Source of the DNA: Microvirga mediterraneensis
Lineage (GTDB): Bacteria > Pseudomonadota > Alphaproteobacteria > Rhizobiales > Beijerinckiaceae
DNA length: 64,000 nucleotides
NCBI RefSeq assembly: GCF_013520865.1
Contig: NZ_JACDXJ010000001.1
Coordinates: 434,001-498,000, forward strand
Direction: 5' to 3'
Below are positions 18,442 through 26,739 of this stretch, in pieces. Numbering within the stretch: position 1 is the first letter of the stretch; every line of letters begins with the position of its first letter. Made by a program: the position numbers and the translations under genes. The notes beneath the pieces are model-generated. The model made no database searches and was not told the DNA's origin. It saw nothing but the letters and a program-made list of their open reading frames with translations.

Positions 18442-19448
18442 TCCAGGACCATCCCCCGCTGACCGTTCTGCTCGCGGCGCCACGCGGTTTCTGCGCCGGG
18501 GTCGAGCGCGCCATCCGGGCCGTCGAGGACGCCATCGACCGGACGGGCAGGCCCGTCTATGTGCGCCACGAGATCGTGCATAACGGGCGCGTGGTGGACG
18601 ACTTGAAGCACAAGGGCGCGGTCTTCGTCGAGGATCTGGCCGAGATCCCGGATGGGGCCGTGGCCATCTTCAGCGCCCATGGAGTTTCGCGCGCGGTGGA
18701 GCGGGAAGCGGCGGGCCGGGGACTTTCCGTGCTCGATGCGACCTGTCCGCTCGTGCGCCGCGTCCATCTCGAAGGACAGCGCCATGCGAAGGCCGGTCGC
18801 GAGGTCATCGTCATCGGCCATCGCGGCCATGTGGAGATCGAGGGAACCACCGGGCAGATCGACGGCACCGTCCATGTGATCGAGAGCGTCGCGGAAGCGC
18901 TGACCGTTCCGGTCCTGAACCCGGAGCGCATCGCCTACATCACCCAGACGACGCTCTCCGTCGACGATCCCCGCGAGATCATCGCACCCCTGAAGAAGCG
19001 TTTTCCCGCCATTCAGGGGCCCGACATCAAGACGATCTGCTACGCCACGCAGAACCGGCAGATGGCGGTGCGCGTGATCGCCCGGCGCGCGGAGCGGATC
19101 ATCGTCTGCGGCGCGCGCAATTCATCGAACACGAACCGACTGTGCGAGGTGGCCGCCAACGAGGGACGCCAAGCCCTCCTCATGCAGGATCCGAAGGACC
19201 TGACGCTCTCCTTCATCGACGGCGCCGCCGTGATCGGCCTGACGGCGGGCGCCTCCGCTCCCGAAGACCTGGTGCAGGAGGCCCTGGCCCGGCTTGCGCA
19301 ATGGCGGCGGCTGACGGTGGAGGAGGTGCGCGTGACGCAAGAGGACGCGCATTTCGCCCCTGTCGACATATCGCGGCTGGTGGGCGGAGCATCGGACCCG
19401 AAAGTGGACACCACTTTCGGGATCGATTCGATGCTCATTTCTCAATGA
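18438..19448 (+). CDS. ispH: 4-hydroxy-3-methylbut-2-enyl diphosphate reductase
   Basis: IspH (LytB) is the 4Fe-4S enzyme of the last step of the MEP pathway, making isopentenyl and dimethylallyl diphosphates. The 336-aa protein has the three cluster cysteines in PRGFCAGVERAI, LDATCPLVRRVH and VCGARNSSNTNR, plus HEIVHN and FSAHGVSR. Placing it last in a squalene/carotenoid operon couples precursor supply to pigment formation. The C-terminal ~20 residues (from GGASDPKVDTTF) are encoded by a palindromic repeat (19387-19436) and are probably an extension past the native end. Confidence 0.95.
   Translation: MIQDHPPLTVLLAAPRGFCAGVERAIRAVEDAIDRTGRPVYVRHEIVHNGRVVDDLKHKGAVFVEDLAEIPDGAVAIFSAHGVSRAVEREAAGRGLSVLDATCPLVRRVHLEGQRHAKAGREVIVIGHRGHVEIEGTTGQIDGTVHVIESVAEALTVPVLNPERIAYITQTTLSVDDPREIIAPLKKRFPAIQGPDIKTICYATQNRQMAVRVIARRAERIIVCGARNSSNTNRLCEVAANEGRQALLMQDPKDLTLSFIDGAAVIGLTAGASAPEDLVQEALARLAQWRRLTVEEVRVTQEDAHFAPVDISRLVGGASDPKVDTTFGIDSMLISQ
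19387..19436. repeat. Palindromic repeat inside the 3' end of ispH
   Basis: Two nested perfect inverted repeats: outer arms 19387-19394 and 19429-19436 (GAGCATCG/CGATGCTC), inner arms 19397-19407 and 19411-19421 (CCCGAAAGTGG/CCACTTTCGGG) with a 3-nt loop. The architecture is like that of the copies at 19448 and 26678. It is read in frame as the C-terminus of IspH. Confidence 0.75.
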
Positions 19449-19498
19449 GCGCATTGTTCAGGGCGGAAAACCGGATCCACTTTTCCGCACAATGCGCT
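19448..19498. repeat. Intergenic palindromic repeat between ispH and the MATE gene
   Basis: Outer arms 19448-19457 and 19489-19498 (AGCGCATTGT/ACAATGCGCT) enclose inner arms GCGGAAAA (19463-19470) and TTTTCCGC (19481-19488). It spans from the last base of the ispH stop to the stop codon of the converging MATE gene and could act as a two-way transcription end. A close copy lies at 26678-26726. Confidence 0.8.
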
Positions 19499-20918
19499 AG
19501 CTCGCGAACGCCTCCTGAACGTCCCGCGGCGTCGCCGTCACCAGTCCCAGCCTGTCCCGGCGCAGCCAGCGCCACAGCATCAGGCAGGCCACCACGGCGA
19601 GTCCGCTGGCCAGTCCGATCCAGATGCCGACACCCCGCAGCGACGTGCCGAAAGCCAGCATGGCGCCGAGCGGCAGGCCCACGCCCCAATAGCCGAGCGC
19701 CGCGTAGATCATCGGCACGCGGGTATCCTGCAGGCCGCGCAGCATTCCGGCCCCCACCGCCTGCGCGCCGTCCACGAGCTGGAAGATGGCGGCCACCACC
19801 AGGAAGGTGCGCGCCAGATCGATGACGAGCGCGTTCTTGGGATCGTTCACGTCGAGGAAGACGCCGAGCAGCAGGTGCGGGGCGAACAGCATGAGCGACG
19901 CGGTCACGGCCATGAAGCCGGTGCCCAGCGCGAAGGAGGTCCAGCCGGCCCGGGTGACCCCTGCTGCATCCTGCGCCCCGTAGGCCCGGCCGACACGCAC
20001 CGTGACGGCCTGTCCGATGCCGAGCGGGACGGAGAAGCAGAAGGACGCGATCTGCAGGGCGATCGCATGGGCGGCCAGCTCGCTCTCGCCGATCCGGCCC
20101 ATCAGCATGGCGGCCGCATTGAAGATCGTCACCTCGAACATCAGCGTCAGGCCGATGGGCAGGCCGATCTGCCAGAGGGTGCGATAGCGCGGCCAGTCGG
20201 GCCGCCAGAAACGCCCGAAGATATGGTAGCGCTTGAGCCGGGGATGAAGCACGATCACCACGGCGAGCGCCACGAACATGAAGATGCTCGAGATCACCGT
20301 GCCGAGCCCTGCCCCGACCAATCCGAAGGCCGGCAGGCCGAGGGAGCCGAACATCAGCGCATAGGCCGCGCCGAAATTGACCGGGATGGCGAGCAGGCCG
20401 ATGAACAGGGCCCAGCCGGGGCGCTCCAGCGCCGCCAGGAACGAGCGCAGCACCAGGAAGAGCAGGAAGGGCAGAAGGCTCCATTGCAGGGCGCGGATAT
20501 ACTGGCCGGCATTGTGGGCGAGCGCGGGCGCCTGCCCGATGGCGAGCAGGATCGCCTCCCCGTTCCAGGCGACGATCCAGATCGGGACCGCGACGGTGAC
20601 CGAGGCCCAGAAGCCCTGGCGCACCGTGCGGCGCACCTCCCGGACGGAATGGCGCTTGCGGCCGAGCTCCTCGGCGATCATCGGCGACGTCGCGTTGACG
20701 AGGCCGATCCCGAAGATCAGGAAGGCGAAATAGAGATTGGTGCCGAGCGCGCCCGCCGCCAGCGCGTCCGATCCCATCCAGCCCATCAGAATGACGTCGG
20801 ACGTGATCAGGGCGTTCTGCGCGATGGTTGCCAGAACCAGGGGCCAACCGAGGGCCAGGGTCGCACGCAGCTCCGTCATCCAGGCGGCGCGCTCGAAGGT
20901 CGATTCTCTGGAAATCAT
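19497..20918 (-). CDS. MATE family efflux transporter
   Basis: A multidrug/toxin exporter of ~473 aa with the expected 12 hydrophobic segments in two similar halves (for example [22 protein letters not shown] in the first and [22 protein letters not shown] in the second). The family exports organic cations or other small molecules in exchange for Na+ or H+. The ATG at 20918 is chosen over the GTG at 20957 because the family usually starts shortly before the first membrane helix; neither has a clear ribosome site. Its stop codon lies within the palindromic repeat. The substrate is unknown. Confidence 0.88.
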   Translation of the reverse strand: MISRESTFERAAWMTELRATLALGWPLVLATIAQNALITSDVILMGWMGSDALAAGALGTNLYFAFLIFGIGLVNATSPMIAEELGRKRHSVREVRRTVRQGFWASVTVAVPIWIVAWNGEAILLAIGQAPALAHNAGQYIRALQWSLLPFLLFLVLRSFLAALERPGWALFIGLLAIPVNFGAAYALMFGSLGLPAFGLVGAGLGTVISSIFMFVALAVVIVLHPRLKRYHIFGRFWRPDWPRYRTLWQIGLPIGLTLMFEVTIFNAAAMLMGRIGESELAAHAIALQIASFCFSVPLGIGQAVTVRVGRAYGAQDAAGVTRAGWTSFALGTGFMAVTASLMLFAPHLLLGVFLDVNDPKNALVIDLARTFLVVAAIFQLVDGAQAVGAGMLRGLQDTRVPMIYAALGYWGVGLPLGAMLAFGTSLRGVGIWIGLASGLAVVACLMLWRWLRRDRLGLVTATPRDVQEAFAS

Positions 20919-21060
20919 GATGCTGCGCTTGTAGCCAACCCGACGCCGGAAAGCCACACCCGGAGAGCCGGGAGGGAGTCCTCTCGGACCAAGGAACCTG
21001 AGCGGAAGCGCGCCCGTTCATCCCATTGTTCACATTTGCGTGGTGTTTCCGGAGTCCTCG

Positions 21061-22038
21061 ATGGCGCAGCCGGCGCTTTCAACCGAGATCGAATTCGACC
21101 TGCCGCCGGTCCTGCTCAACGGGCAGGGGCAGATGCGCACGGTCGGGATCGAGATCGAGTTCGTGGGGCCCTCCGCCGAGACGACCGTCCAGGCCCTCCA
21201 AGAGGCGCTCGGCGGCAGGCTCATCGAGCAGGACCCCCATGCCTTCGCCCTGAAGGAATCGGCCGTCGGCGACCTGACGGTGGAACTCGACAGCCGGATC
21301 CTGCACCCGGGCAAGCAGGCTGGGACCCAGAAGGGCGTCCTGCCCAAGATTGCGGCCCTGTTCGGCTTCGCGGCCCGCTATCTCGTCCCGTGCGAGCTCG
21401 TCACGGCGCCGATCCCGGTCGACCGGCTGCAGGAGATCAACCGAATCCTGACGATCCTGCGCAGGGTCGGCGCCAAGGGCACGCAGGACGGGCCCTTCTA
21501 CGCCTTCGGCCTGCACTTCAACCCGGAGATTCCGCACCGGGACGCGGCGACCCTCACGGCCTTTATGAAAAGCTTCGCCCTGCTCAATCCGTGGCTCCGG
21601 CGCGAGGCTTCGCCGGACGCCACGCGCAATCTGCTGGGCTTCGCCGATCCTTTTCCGACCGAATACGTCCGCAGGATCGGCGATCCGGGCTATTGGCCGG
21701 ACATTCGCACCTTCATCGACGATTATCTCGGCTACAACGCGACCCGGAACCGGGATCTCGATCTCCTGCCGCTCCTGCACGACTTCGATGCGGCGCGGGT
21801 CCGTGCCGTGCTGCCGAACGAGAAGATCAACGGCCGCCCCACCTTCCATTACCGCCTGCCCGACGCCCGGGTGAGCGATCCCGGCTGGAGCATCGCGCCG
21901 GACTGGAACCGCTGGGTCTGCGTCGAGCGGCTGGCCGCGGACCGGGAGAAGCTGGATGCGGTCGGCGCGGCCTATCTGTCTTTCGAGGGCGAGGACAAGA
22001 GCTGGGCCAACGTGGTGGAGCAGATCGTACGGTCATGA
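21061..22038 (+). CDS. Amidoligase-family protein (Amidoligase_2 type)
   Basis: The 325-aa protein has the amidoligase signature TVGIEIEFVGPSAE near its start, then LKESAVGDLTVELDSR and a glutamine-synthetase-like metal region with FGLHFNPEIP. Members of this COOH-NH2 ligase family, related in fold to glutamine synthetase, are predicted to form amide or peptide bonds on small molecules or proteins. The ATG at 21061 has a GGAG ribosome site 7 bases upstream. Its stop overlaps the start of a class I amidotransferase/hydrolase gene by ATGA, a pairing known for this family. The substrate is unknown. Confidence 0.8.
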   Translation: MAQPALSTEIEFDLPPVLLNGQGQMRTVGIEIEFVGPSAETTVQALQEALGGRLIEQDPHAFALKESAVGDLTVELDSRILHPGKQAGTQKGVLPKIAALFGFAARYLVPCELVTAPIPVDRLQEINRILTILRRVGAKGTQDGPFYAFGLHFNPEIPHRDAATLTAFMKSFALLNPWLRREASPDATRNLLGFADPFPTEYVRRIGDPGYWPDIRTFIDDYLGYNATRNRDLDLLPLLHDFDAARVRAVLPNEKINGRPTFHYRLPDARVSDPGWSIAPDWNRWVCVERLAADREKLDAVGAAYLSFEGEDKSWANVVEQIVRS

Positions 22039-22736
22039 CGAGCCCCTTGATCGGCGTCACCACGTCAAGGCGTGGCGGATGGCGCAGCTACCTCATGCAC
22101 CGGCTGGCGCTCTCCCGCGCGGGCGCGCGCGCCGTTCGCCTGATGCCCGGCCATCCGCTGCCGGCGGAACCGTTGCAGGGGCTGGTGATCGGCGGCGGCG
22201 ACGATATCGGCGCGGAGATCTACGGCGGCCAGGTGCTGCCGGACGTGCGCATCGATCCCGAGCGCGACAAGCTGGAGCTCGGCCTGCTCAAGGCGGCGCT
22301 GCCGGCGGGGCTCCCGATCCTCGGCATCTGCCGCGGATCGCAGATGATCAACGTGGCGCTCGGCGGCACCCTGCACACGGACATCTACGAGGTCTATGTC
22401 CAGGCGCCGAAGATGCGCACGGTGCTGCCGCGCAAGACCGTGACCATCGAGCAAGGCTCCCGGCTGGACCGAATCCTGAACTGCAATCCCTGTCAGGTGA
22501 ACGCGCTGCATCACCAATCCGTCGCTCGTCTCGGGCGGGGGCTGAGGATCGCCGCCTGTGACGAGAGCGGCATCGTGCAGGCCATCGAGAGCGAGAGCGC
22601 ACCGTTCCTGCTCGGAGTCCAATGGCATCCGGAGCTTCTGGTCTGGAAGAAGCCGCAGCAGCGATTGTTCGCGGCTTTGGCAGACGCGGCGCGCGAGGCT
22701 TCCGCTCCCCTCTCGGCAACGGCGCTTGCCGTATGA
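22035..22736 (+). CDS. Gamma-glutamyl-gamma-aminobutyrate hydrolase-like (peptidase C26) protein
   Basis: A class I glutamine amidotransferase fold, 233 aa, of the PuuD type: GLVIGGGDDIGAEIYGG, nucleophile elbow LGICRGSQMINVALGG (Cys), and HPE in GVQWHPELL completing the Cys-His-Glu triad. PuuD enzymes hydrolyse gamma-glutamyl amides. Translational coupling to the amidoligase suggests that it removes or edits the amide bond that its partner makes, or supplies ammonia. That is inference from position. Confidence 0.85.
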   Translation: MTSPLIGVTTSRRGGWRSYLMHRLALSRAGARAVRLMPGHPLPAEPLQGLVIGGGDDIGAEIYGGQVLPDVRIDPERDKLELGLLKAALPAGLPILGICRGSQMINVALGGTLHTDIYEVYVQAPKMRTVLPRKTVTIEQGSRLDRILNCNPCQVNALHHQSVARLGRGLRIAACDESGIVQAIESESAPFLLGVQWHPELLVWKKPQQRLFAALADAAREASAPLSATALAV

Positions 22737-22737
22737 T

Positions 22738-24255
22738 TCAGCGCGCCCGCCGCGAAGCGCGCGGGAAGAAAGGAATGACCTTGCTGTCGCTGTGTACGTT
22801 CAGGTGCCGCTGGATCGCCAGATGCAGGTCGCGGCTGACGATGGGCTTCTGGAGCAGCGGGAACTCGCTGTCGCCGCCGGCGACGTCGGGATTGCCGGTG
22901 ATCAGCAGCACGGGCAGACTCGGGAAGACCTGCCGCACTTCGCGCGCCAGCATGACGCCGTTCATGTTCCCGGGCATGGCGACGTCGGCCAGCACGAGGG
23001 CGGGCCTGCGCACGCTCAAGGATTTCACGGCCTGCGCCGCATCGGTGGCGATGCTGGCGACATAGCCGAATTCTTCCAGGGTCGATTGCAGCGCGAGCGC
23101 GACTTCGAGCTCGTCGTCCACGATCAAGATTTCCGTGTGGCCCTGCACGCTCTGGTCCGGCACCTCATCGTCGCTCGGGGAGCTCGACGGCAACAGGGTC
23201 GCCGCATCGGTCCGCGGGATGTACAGGAGGATCGAGGTTTCCCCCCCGTCCCGCCGCACTTCCGACGCGCCGCCGAGGTCCTGCAGGAAATGCAGGCTCT
23301 GGCGCAGGGACAGCCACGAGGACAGGTCGAGATCCCGCACGGAGAAGGATTGCTCCAGATCGGCCTCCGGAGCATGGCGCATCTCCTCGGGGCCGGCGCT
23401 GCGGATCGCGAGCTGCACGAAGTCGCCCTCGCGTGTGAGATCCGGCAACGAGCCTTTTTCGACCTGCACGTTCCGGGCTTCGAGCGTGATGGTGCCGCCC
23501 TGGGGCAGGGCGTCACGGACATGGGCGCTCAAGGTTACGATAGCGGTCTGGATGTCGTCCGGATTGGCCTCGATGGCCCATAGATCGTCCGCGAGGGAGA
23601 CCCGCAGCTCGACCGTGTCGCGCAACAGGGAATGGCTCATGAGATCGGCGACCGAGTTCACCTGCTCGGCAATGTTCACATATTGCACCTTGCCCTCGCC
23701 CTGGCGGGCGAAGGCCGTCGACTGGGCGATGAGCTTGGCGGCCTGGTCGGAGGCCACGAGCGCGGAGAGCAGCTTGCGCTGCAGGATCGGCTGATCCTTC
23801 AGCTGGCGGGCGGCCGCATCGATGTTGGCGCTGATCACCATGAGACGGTTGTTGAGATCGTGAGCGATGCCGTCCCGCAGCCGGTCGACGGCCTGCGCCT
23901 TCTGCATGCGGCGCAGGGCGTCGTCTTCCTCATGAGCGGGCCCCTCCTCGAAGGCGGAGAACTCGGCAAAGGACAGGAGGGGCTCGGCGGGCGGATCGAA
24001 GGAAGCGGCCGTTACGTCCTCGAACACCGTCAGCTCGTCGGACGTACCGTCATCCTTGTGTCGGAAGGCCTGCTTGATCTGCCGTCCGATCAGCAGGGGA
24101 GCGCCGGCGCCGATCAGCAGGAAAAGCCCCGCCGCCGCGGCGACGAGGGCCGAATTCCTGACATAGGCCGCAGCCGCCAGCGCGAAGCCCGACATGATCA
24201 GGGCGCCGGACAGGCTCAGCAGGGACAGCTTCAATGAGACTGGCAGCAGATGCAT
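22738..24255 (-). CDS. Hybrid histidine kinase / receiver protein with degenerate ATPase domain
   Basis: About 505 aa. Two membrane helices lie near the N-terminus (LSLSGALIMSGFALAAAAYV and VAAAAGLFLLIGAGAPLL). Next come an H-box DGIAHDLNNRLMVI with the phospho-acceptor His, a HATPase_c-like region, and a C-terminal receiver domain (ILIVDDELEVALA, phospho-site in LVLADVAMPG, and LLITG, LLQKP). The ATPase region lacks a normal N-box (LSAHVRDALPQGG has His where Asn is expected) and no DXGXG box is visible, so ATP binding may be lost. The ATG at 24255 is chosen as the start; the frame opens at 24339. It is divergent from the GH3 gene. Confidence 0.75.
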   Translation of the reverse strand: MHLLPVSLKLSLLSLSGALIMSGFALAAAAYVRNSALVAAAAGLFLLIGAGAPLLIGRQIKQAFRHKDDGTSDELTVFEDVTAASFDPPAEPLLSFAEFSAFEEGPAHEEDDALRRMQKAQAVDRLRDGIAHDLNNRLMVISANIDAAARQLKDQPILQRKLLSALVASDQAAKLIAQSTAFARQGEGKVQYVNIAEQVNSVADLMSHSLLRDTVELRVSLADDLWAIEANPDDIQTAIVTLSAHVRDALPQGGTITLEARNVQVEKGSLPDLTREGDFVQLAIRSAGPEEMRHAPEADLEQSFSVRDLDLSSWLSLRQSLHFLQDLGGASEVRRDGGETSILLYIPRTDAATLLPSSSPSDDEVPDQSVQGHTEILIVDDELEVALALQSTLEEFGYVASIATDAAQAVKSLSVRRPALVLADVAMPGNMNGVMLAREVRQVFPSLPVLLITGNPDVAGGDSEFPLLQKPIVSRDLHLAIQRHLNVHSDSKVIPFFPRASRRAR

Positions 24256-24389
24256 AAGGCTTTTCTGAAATATGATTTGACCTGACGGCCCCCGGACGCC
24301 ACTTGCAGACCTATCTTGTGTAACACGAACAGGCGGCAAGCGAGGGGGACCTCGCGATTAAGTGTTATTGTTCCATAAAGGAGATAATT

Positions 24390-26645
24390 GTGCGGCTTTC
24401 TGATGTCCCTGGCTTGACGCAACTGGCGCTTGCATTGGCCCTCACGGTCTCGTTTCTCCCAACGGCAGGTGCCCAGGAATCCCAAGAGCAGGCCATCGAG
24501 CGCCGCGTGAACGAGCTTCTCGGACGGATGACCCTGGAAGAGAAGGTCGGCCAGCTGAATCTCGTCTCCCACGGTCCGCCGCTGCGCTGGGAGGACATCT
24601 CCGAGGGAAAGGCTGGAGCCGTCCTGAACTTCAACAGCGCCCAGGACGTGGCGCGCGCCCAGGCTCTGGTCCGGGAAAGTCGCCTGAAGATTCCGCTGCT
24701 CTTCGGTCTCGACGTCCTGCACGGTTTCCGCACCCAGTTTCCCTTGCCGCTAGGTGAGGCTGCAGCCTTCAGCCCGCGTGTCTCCCGGCTCGCCTCCGAG
24801 TGGGCCGCCAAGGAAGCGTCCCATGTGGGCGTGAACTGGACCTTCGCGCCCATGGCCGACCTGTCGCGCGACAGCCGCTGGGGGCGCATCGTCGAAGGTT
24901 TCGGCGAGGATCCCACGCTCGGCGCCGCCCTCACGGCGGCCCGCGTGGAAGGCTTCCGCAAAGGCGGGCTCGCGGCGGCGGCCAAGCATTTCGCGGGCTA
25001 CGGCGCTCCGCAGGGCGGGCGCGACTACGACACGACCTACATCCCGCGCGCGGAAATGTACGACACCTATCTTCCGCCGTTCCGGGCGGCCGTGGAGGCG
25101 GGCACGGCAAGCTTCATGGCCGCCTTCAACGCCCTGAACGGCGAACCCTCGACGGCGAATCCGTGGCTGCTGACGGATGTGCTGCGCACCCAGTGGGGTT
25201 TCGACGGCTTCGTGACCTCCGATTGGGTCGGCATCGGCGAGCTCGTCAACCACGGCATCGCGGCCGATGGCGCGGAGGCCGCCCGCAAGGCGATCCTCGC
25301 CGGCGTCGACATGGACATGATGGGGCAGCTCTACATCAACCATCTACCAGACGAAGTGCGCGCCGGCCGGGTGCCGGAAAGCGTGATCGACGAATCCGTG
25401 CGGCGCGTGCTGCGCACCAAGTTCCGCTTAGGATTGTTCGATCGCCCCGACGTGGATTCCTCCCACCAGGATTCGGAATTTCCGTCGCCGGAGTCGCGCC
25501 AGGCTGCCCGCGAGGTCGCCCGCGAGACCTTCGTGCTGCTGCAGAACCGGGACGACGTGCTGCCGATCCCGTCGAAGGTCCGTTCCATCGCGGTCGTCGG
25601 CCCGCTCGCCGATGCGCCCCAGGATCAGATGGGTCCCCACGCGGCGCGTGGCCACAAGGAGGACAGCGTCACGATCCTCGAAGGCGTGCGCCGCCGCGCG
25701 CAGAACGCGGGCATCGCGGTGCGGCACGCTCCGGCCTGCGACCTGTTCTGCCGCAACACGGACGCGCTGCCCGCGGCGATCGAGGCCGCCCGGCAGTCGG
25801 ATTTCGTGATCGCCGTCTTCGGCGAGCCGCAGGAATTGTCCGGCGAGGCGGCCTCGCGGGCCCGCATGGACCTCAACGGCAAGCAGATCGAAGTGCTGGA
25901 GGAGCTTGCCAAGACCGGCAAGCCCGTCGCCCTCGTCATCATGGGCGGACGTCCGCAGGTGCTCGGCCCGGTGGCGGACCGCATTCCGTCGATTCTGATG
26001 GCCTGGTATCCGGGGACGGAAGCGGGGCCAGCCGTGGCCGACGTGCTGTTCGGCGACGTGAGCCCGAGCGGAAAGCTTCCGCTCACCTGGCCGCGCGCCA
26101 CGGGCCAGCTGCCGCTCTACTACAACCGGCTTCCCACCGGCCGCCCCACCCTGGCCAACAACCGCTTCACCCTGCATTACATCGACGAGAACGTCGCGCC
26201 GCTCTACCCCTTCGGCTGGGGCCTGAGCTACACGCATTTCGCCTATTCCGATGCGAGGATCGCGAGCCGGCAGCTCGACGAGGGTCAGGTCCTGGAGGTC
26301 TCCGTCACCGTGAAGAACGCGGGCGCGCGGGACGGCCAGGAGGTCGTGCAGCTCTACACCCGCGATCCAGTGGCGAGCCGCAGCCGCCCCCTGCGCGAGC
26401 TGAAGGCCTTCGAGAAGATCGCCCTCAAGCCCGGCGAGACGAAGCAGGTGACCCTGCGCGTTCCCGTCGAGTCCCTCGGCTTCCATTTCGACGACGGCAC
26501 CTATCTGGTCGAGGCCGGCGCCATCCAGGTTTTCGTCGGCGGCTCTTCGCTCGCGGATCAGGTCGGCGAGGCCGAGATCCTCAAGACCCTCCGCATCCCG
26601 CCCCTGGAGCGGCGCGCCTCCGTGTCGACCGGCGTCGCGCAGTAA
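24390..26645 (+). CDS. bglX: Periplasmic beta-glucosidase, glycoside hydrolase family 3
   Basis: A 751-aa GH3 enzyme with a signal peptide (cleavage near AGAQE, residue ~29), so it should be periplasmic. The (beta/alpha)8 domain has RWGRIVEGFGEDP, AKHFAGYG and the nucleophile Asp278 in FVTSDWVG. The second alpha/beta sandwich domain begins around residue 370 (ETFVLLQNRDDVLPI) and a fibronectin-III-like domain closes the protein (VSVTVKNAGARDGQEVVQLY). Domain order and length match BglX, which hydrolyses terminal beta-glucosides. The start is a GTG with a strong AAAGGAG ribosome site. It is divergent from the kinase gene and monocistronic in appearance. Confidence 0.92.
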   Translation: MRLSDVPGLTQLALALALTVSFLPTAGAQESQEQAIERRVNELLGRMTLEEKVGQLNLVSHGPPLRWEDISEGKAGAVLNFNSAQDVARAQALVRESRLKIPLLFGLDVLHGFRTQFPLPLGEAAAFSPRVSRLASEWAAKEASHVGVNWTFAPMADLSRDSRWGRIVEGFGEDPTLGAALTAARVEGFRKGGLAAAAKHFAGYGAPQGGRDYDTTYIPRAEMYDTYLPPFRAAVEAGTASFMAAFNALNGEPSTANPWLLTDVLRTQWGFDGFVTSDWVGIGELVNHGIAADGAEAARKAILAGVDMDMMGQLYINHLPDEVRAGRVPESVIDESVRRVLRTKFRLGLFDRPDVDSSHQDSEFPSPESRQAAREVARETFVLLQNRDDVLPIPSKVRSIAVVGPLADAPQDQMGPHAARGHKEDSVTILEGVRRRAQNAGIAVRHAPACDLFCRNTDALPAAIEAARQSDFVIAVFGEPQELSGEAASRARMDLNGKQIEVLEELAKTGKPVALVIMGGRPQVLGPVADRIPSILMAWYPGTEAGPAVADVLFGDVSPSGKLPLTWPRATGQLPLYYNRLPTGRPTLANNRFTLHYIDENVAPLYPFGWGLSYTHFAYSDARIASRQLDEGQVLEVSVTVKNAGARDGQEVVQLYTRDPVASRSRPLRELKAFEKIALKPGETKQVTLRVPVESLGFHFDDGTYLVEAGAIQVFVGGSSLADQVGEAEILKTLRIPPLERRASVSTGVAQ

Positions 26646-26677
26646 CGGACGGAGGCAATTCATTTCCTGACTGTTCG

Positions 26678-26726
26678 GCGCATCGCTCTTAGCGGAAAAC
26701 CGGATCCACTTTTCCGCACGATGCGC
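26678..26726. repeat. Intergenic palindromic repeat after bglX
   Basis: Outer arms GCGCATCG (26678-26685) and CGATGCGC (26719-26726) enclose inner arms GCGGAAAA (26692-26699) and TTTTCCGC (26710-26717). The central part is nearly identical to the copy at 19448-19498, and one outer base pair differs by a compensating change (A-T there, G-C here). Confidence 0.8.
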
Positions 26727-26739
26727 TAAGCTGGCGGCC

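Noticed and set aside
19875..22736. 953-aa plus-strand open frame over the MATE and amidoligase region
   Set aside because: The part before 22035 is antisense or out of frame to recognised genes; only the last segment, from 22035, is the real hydrolase gene.
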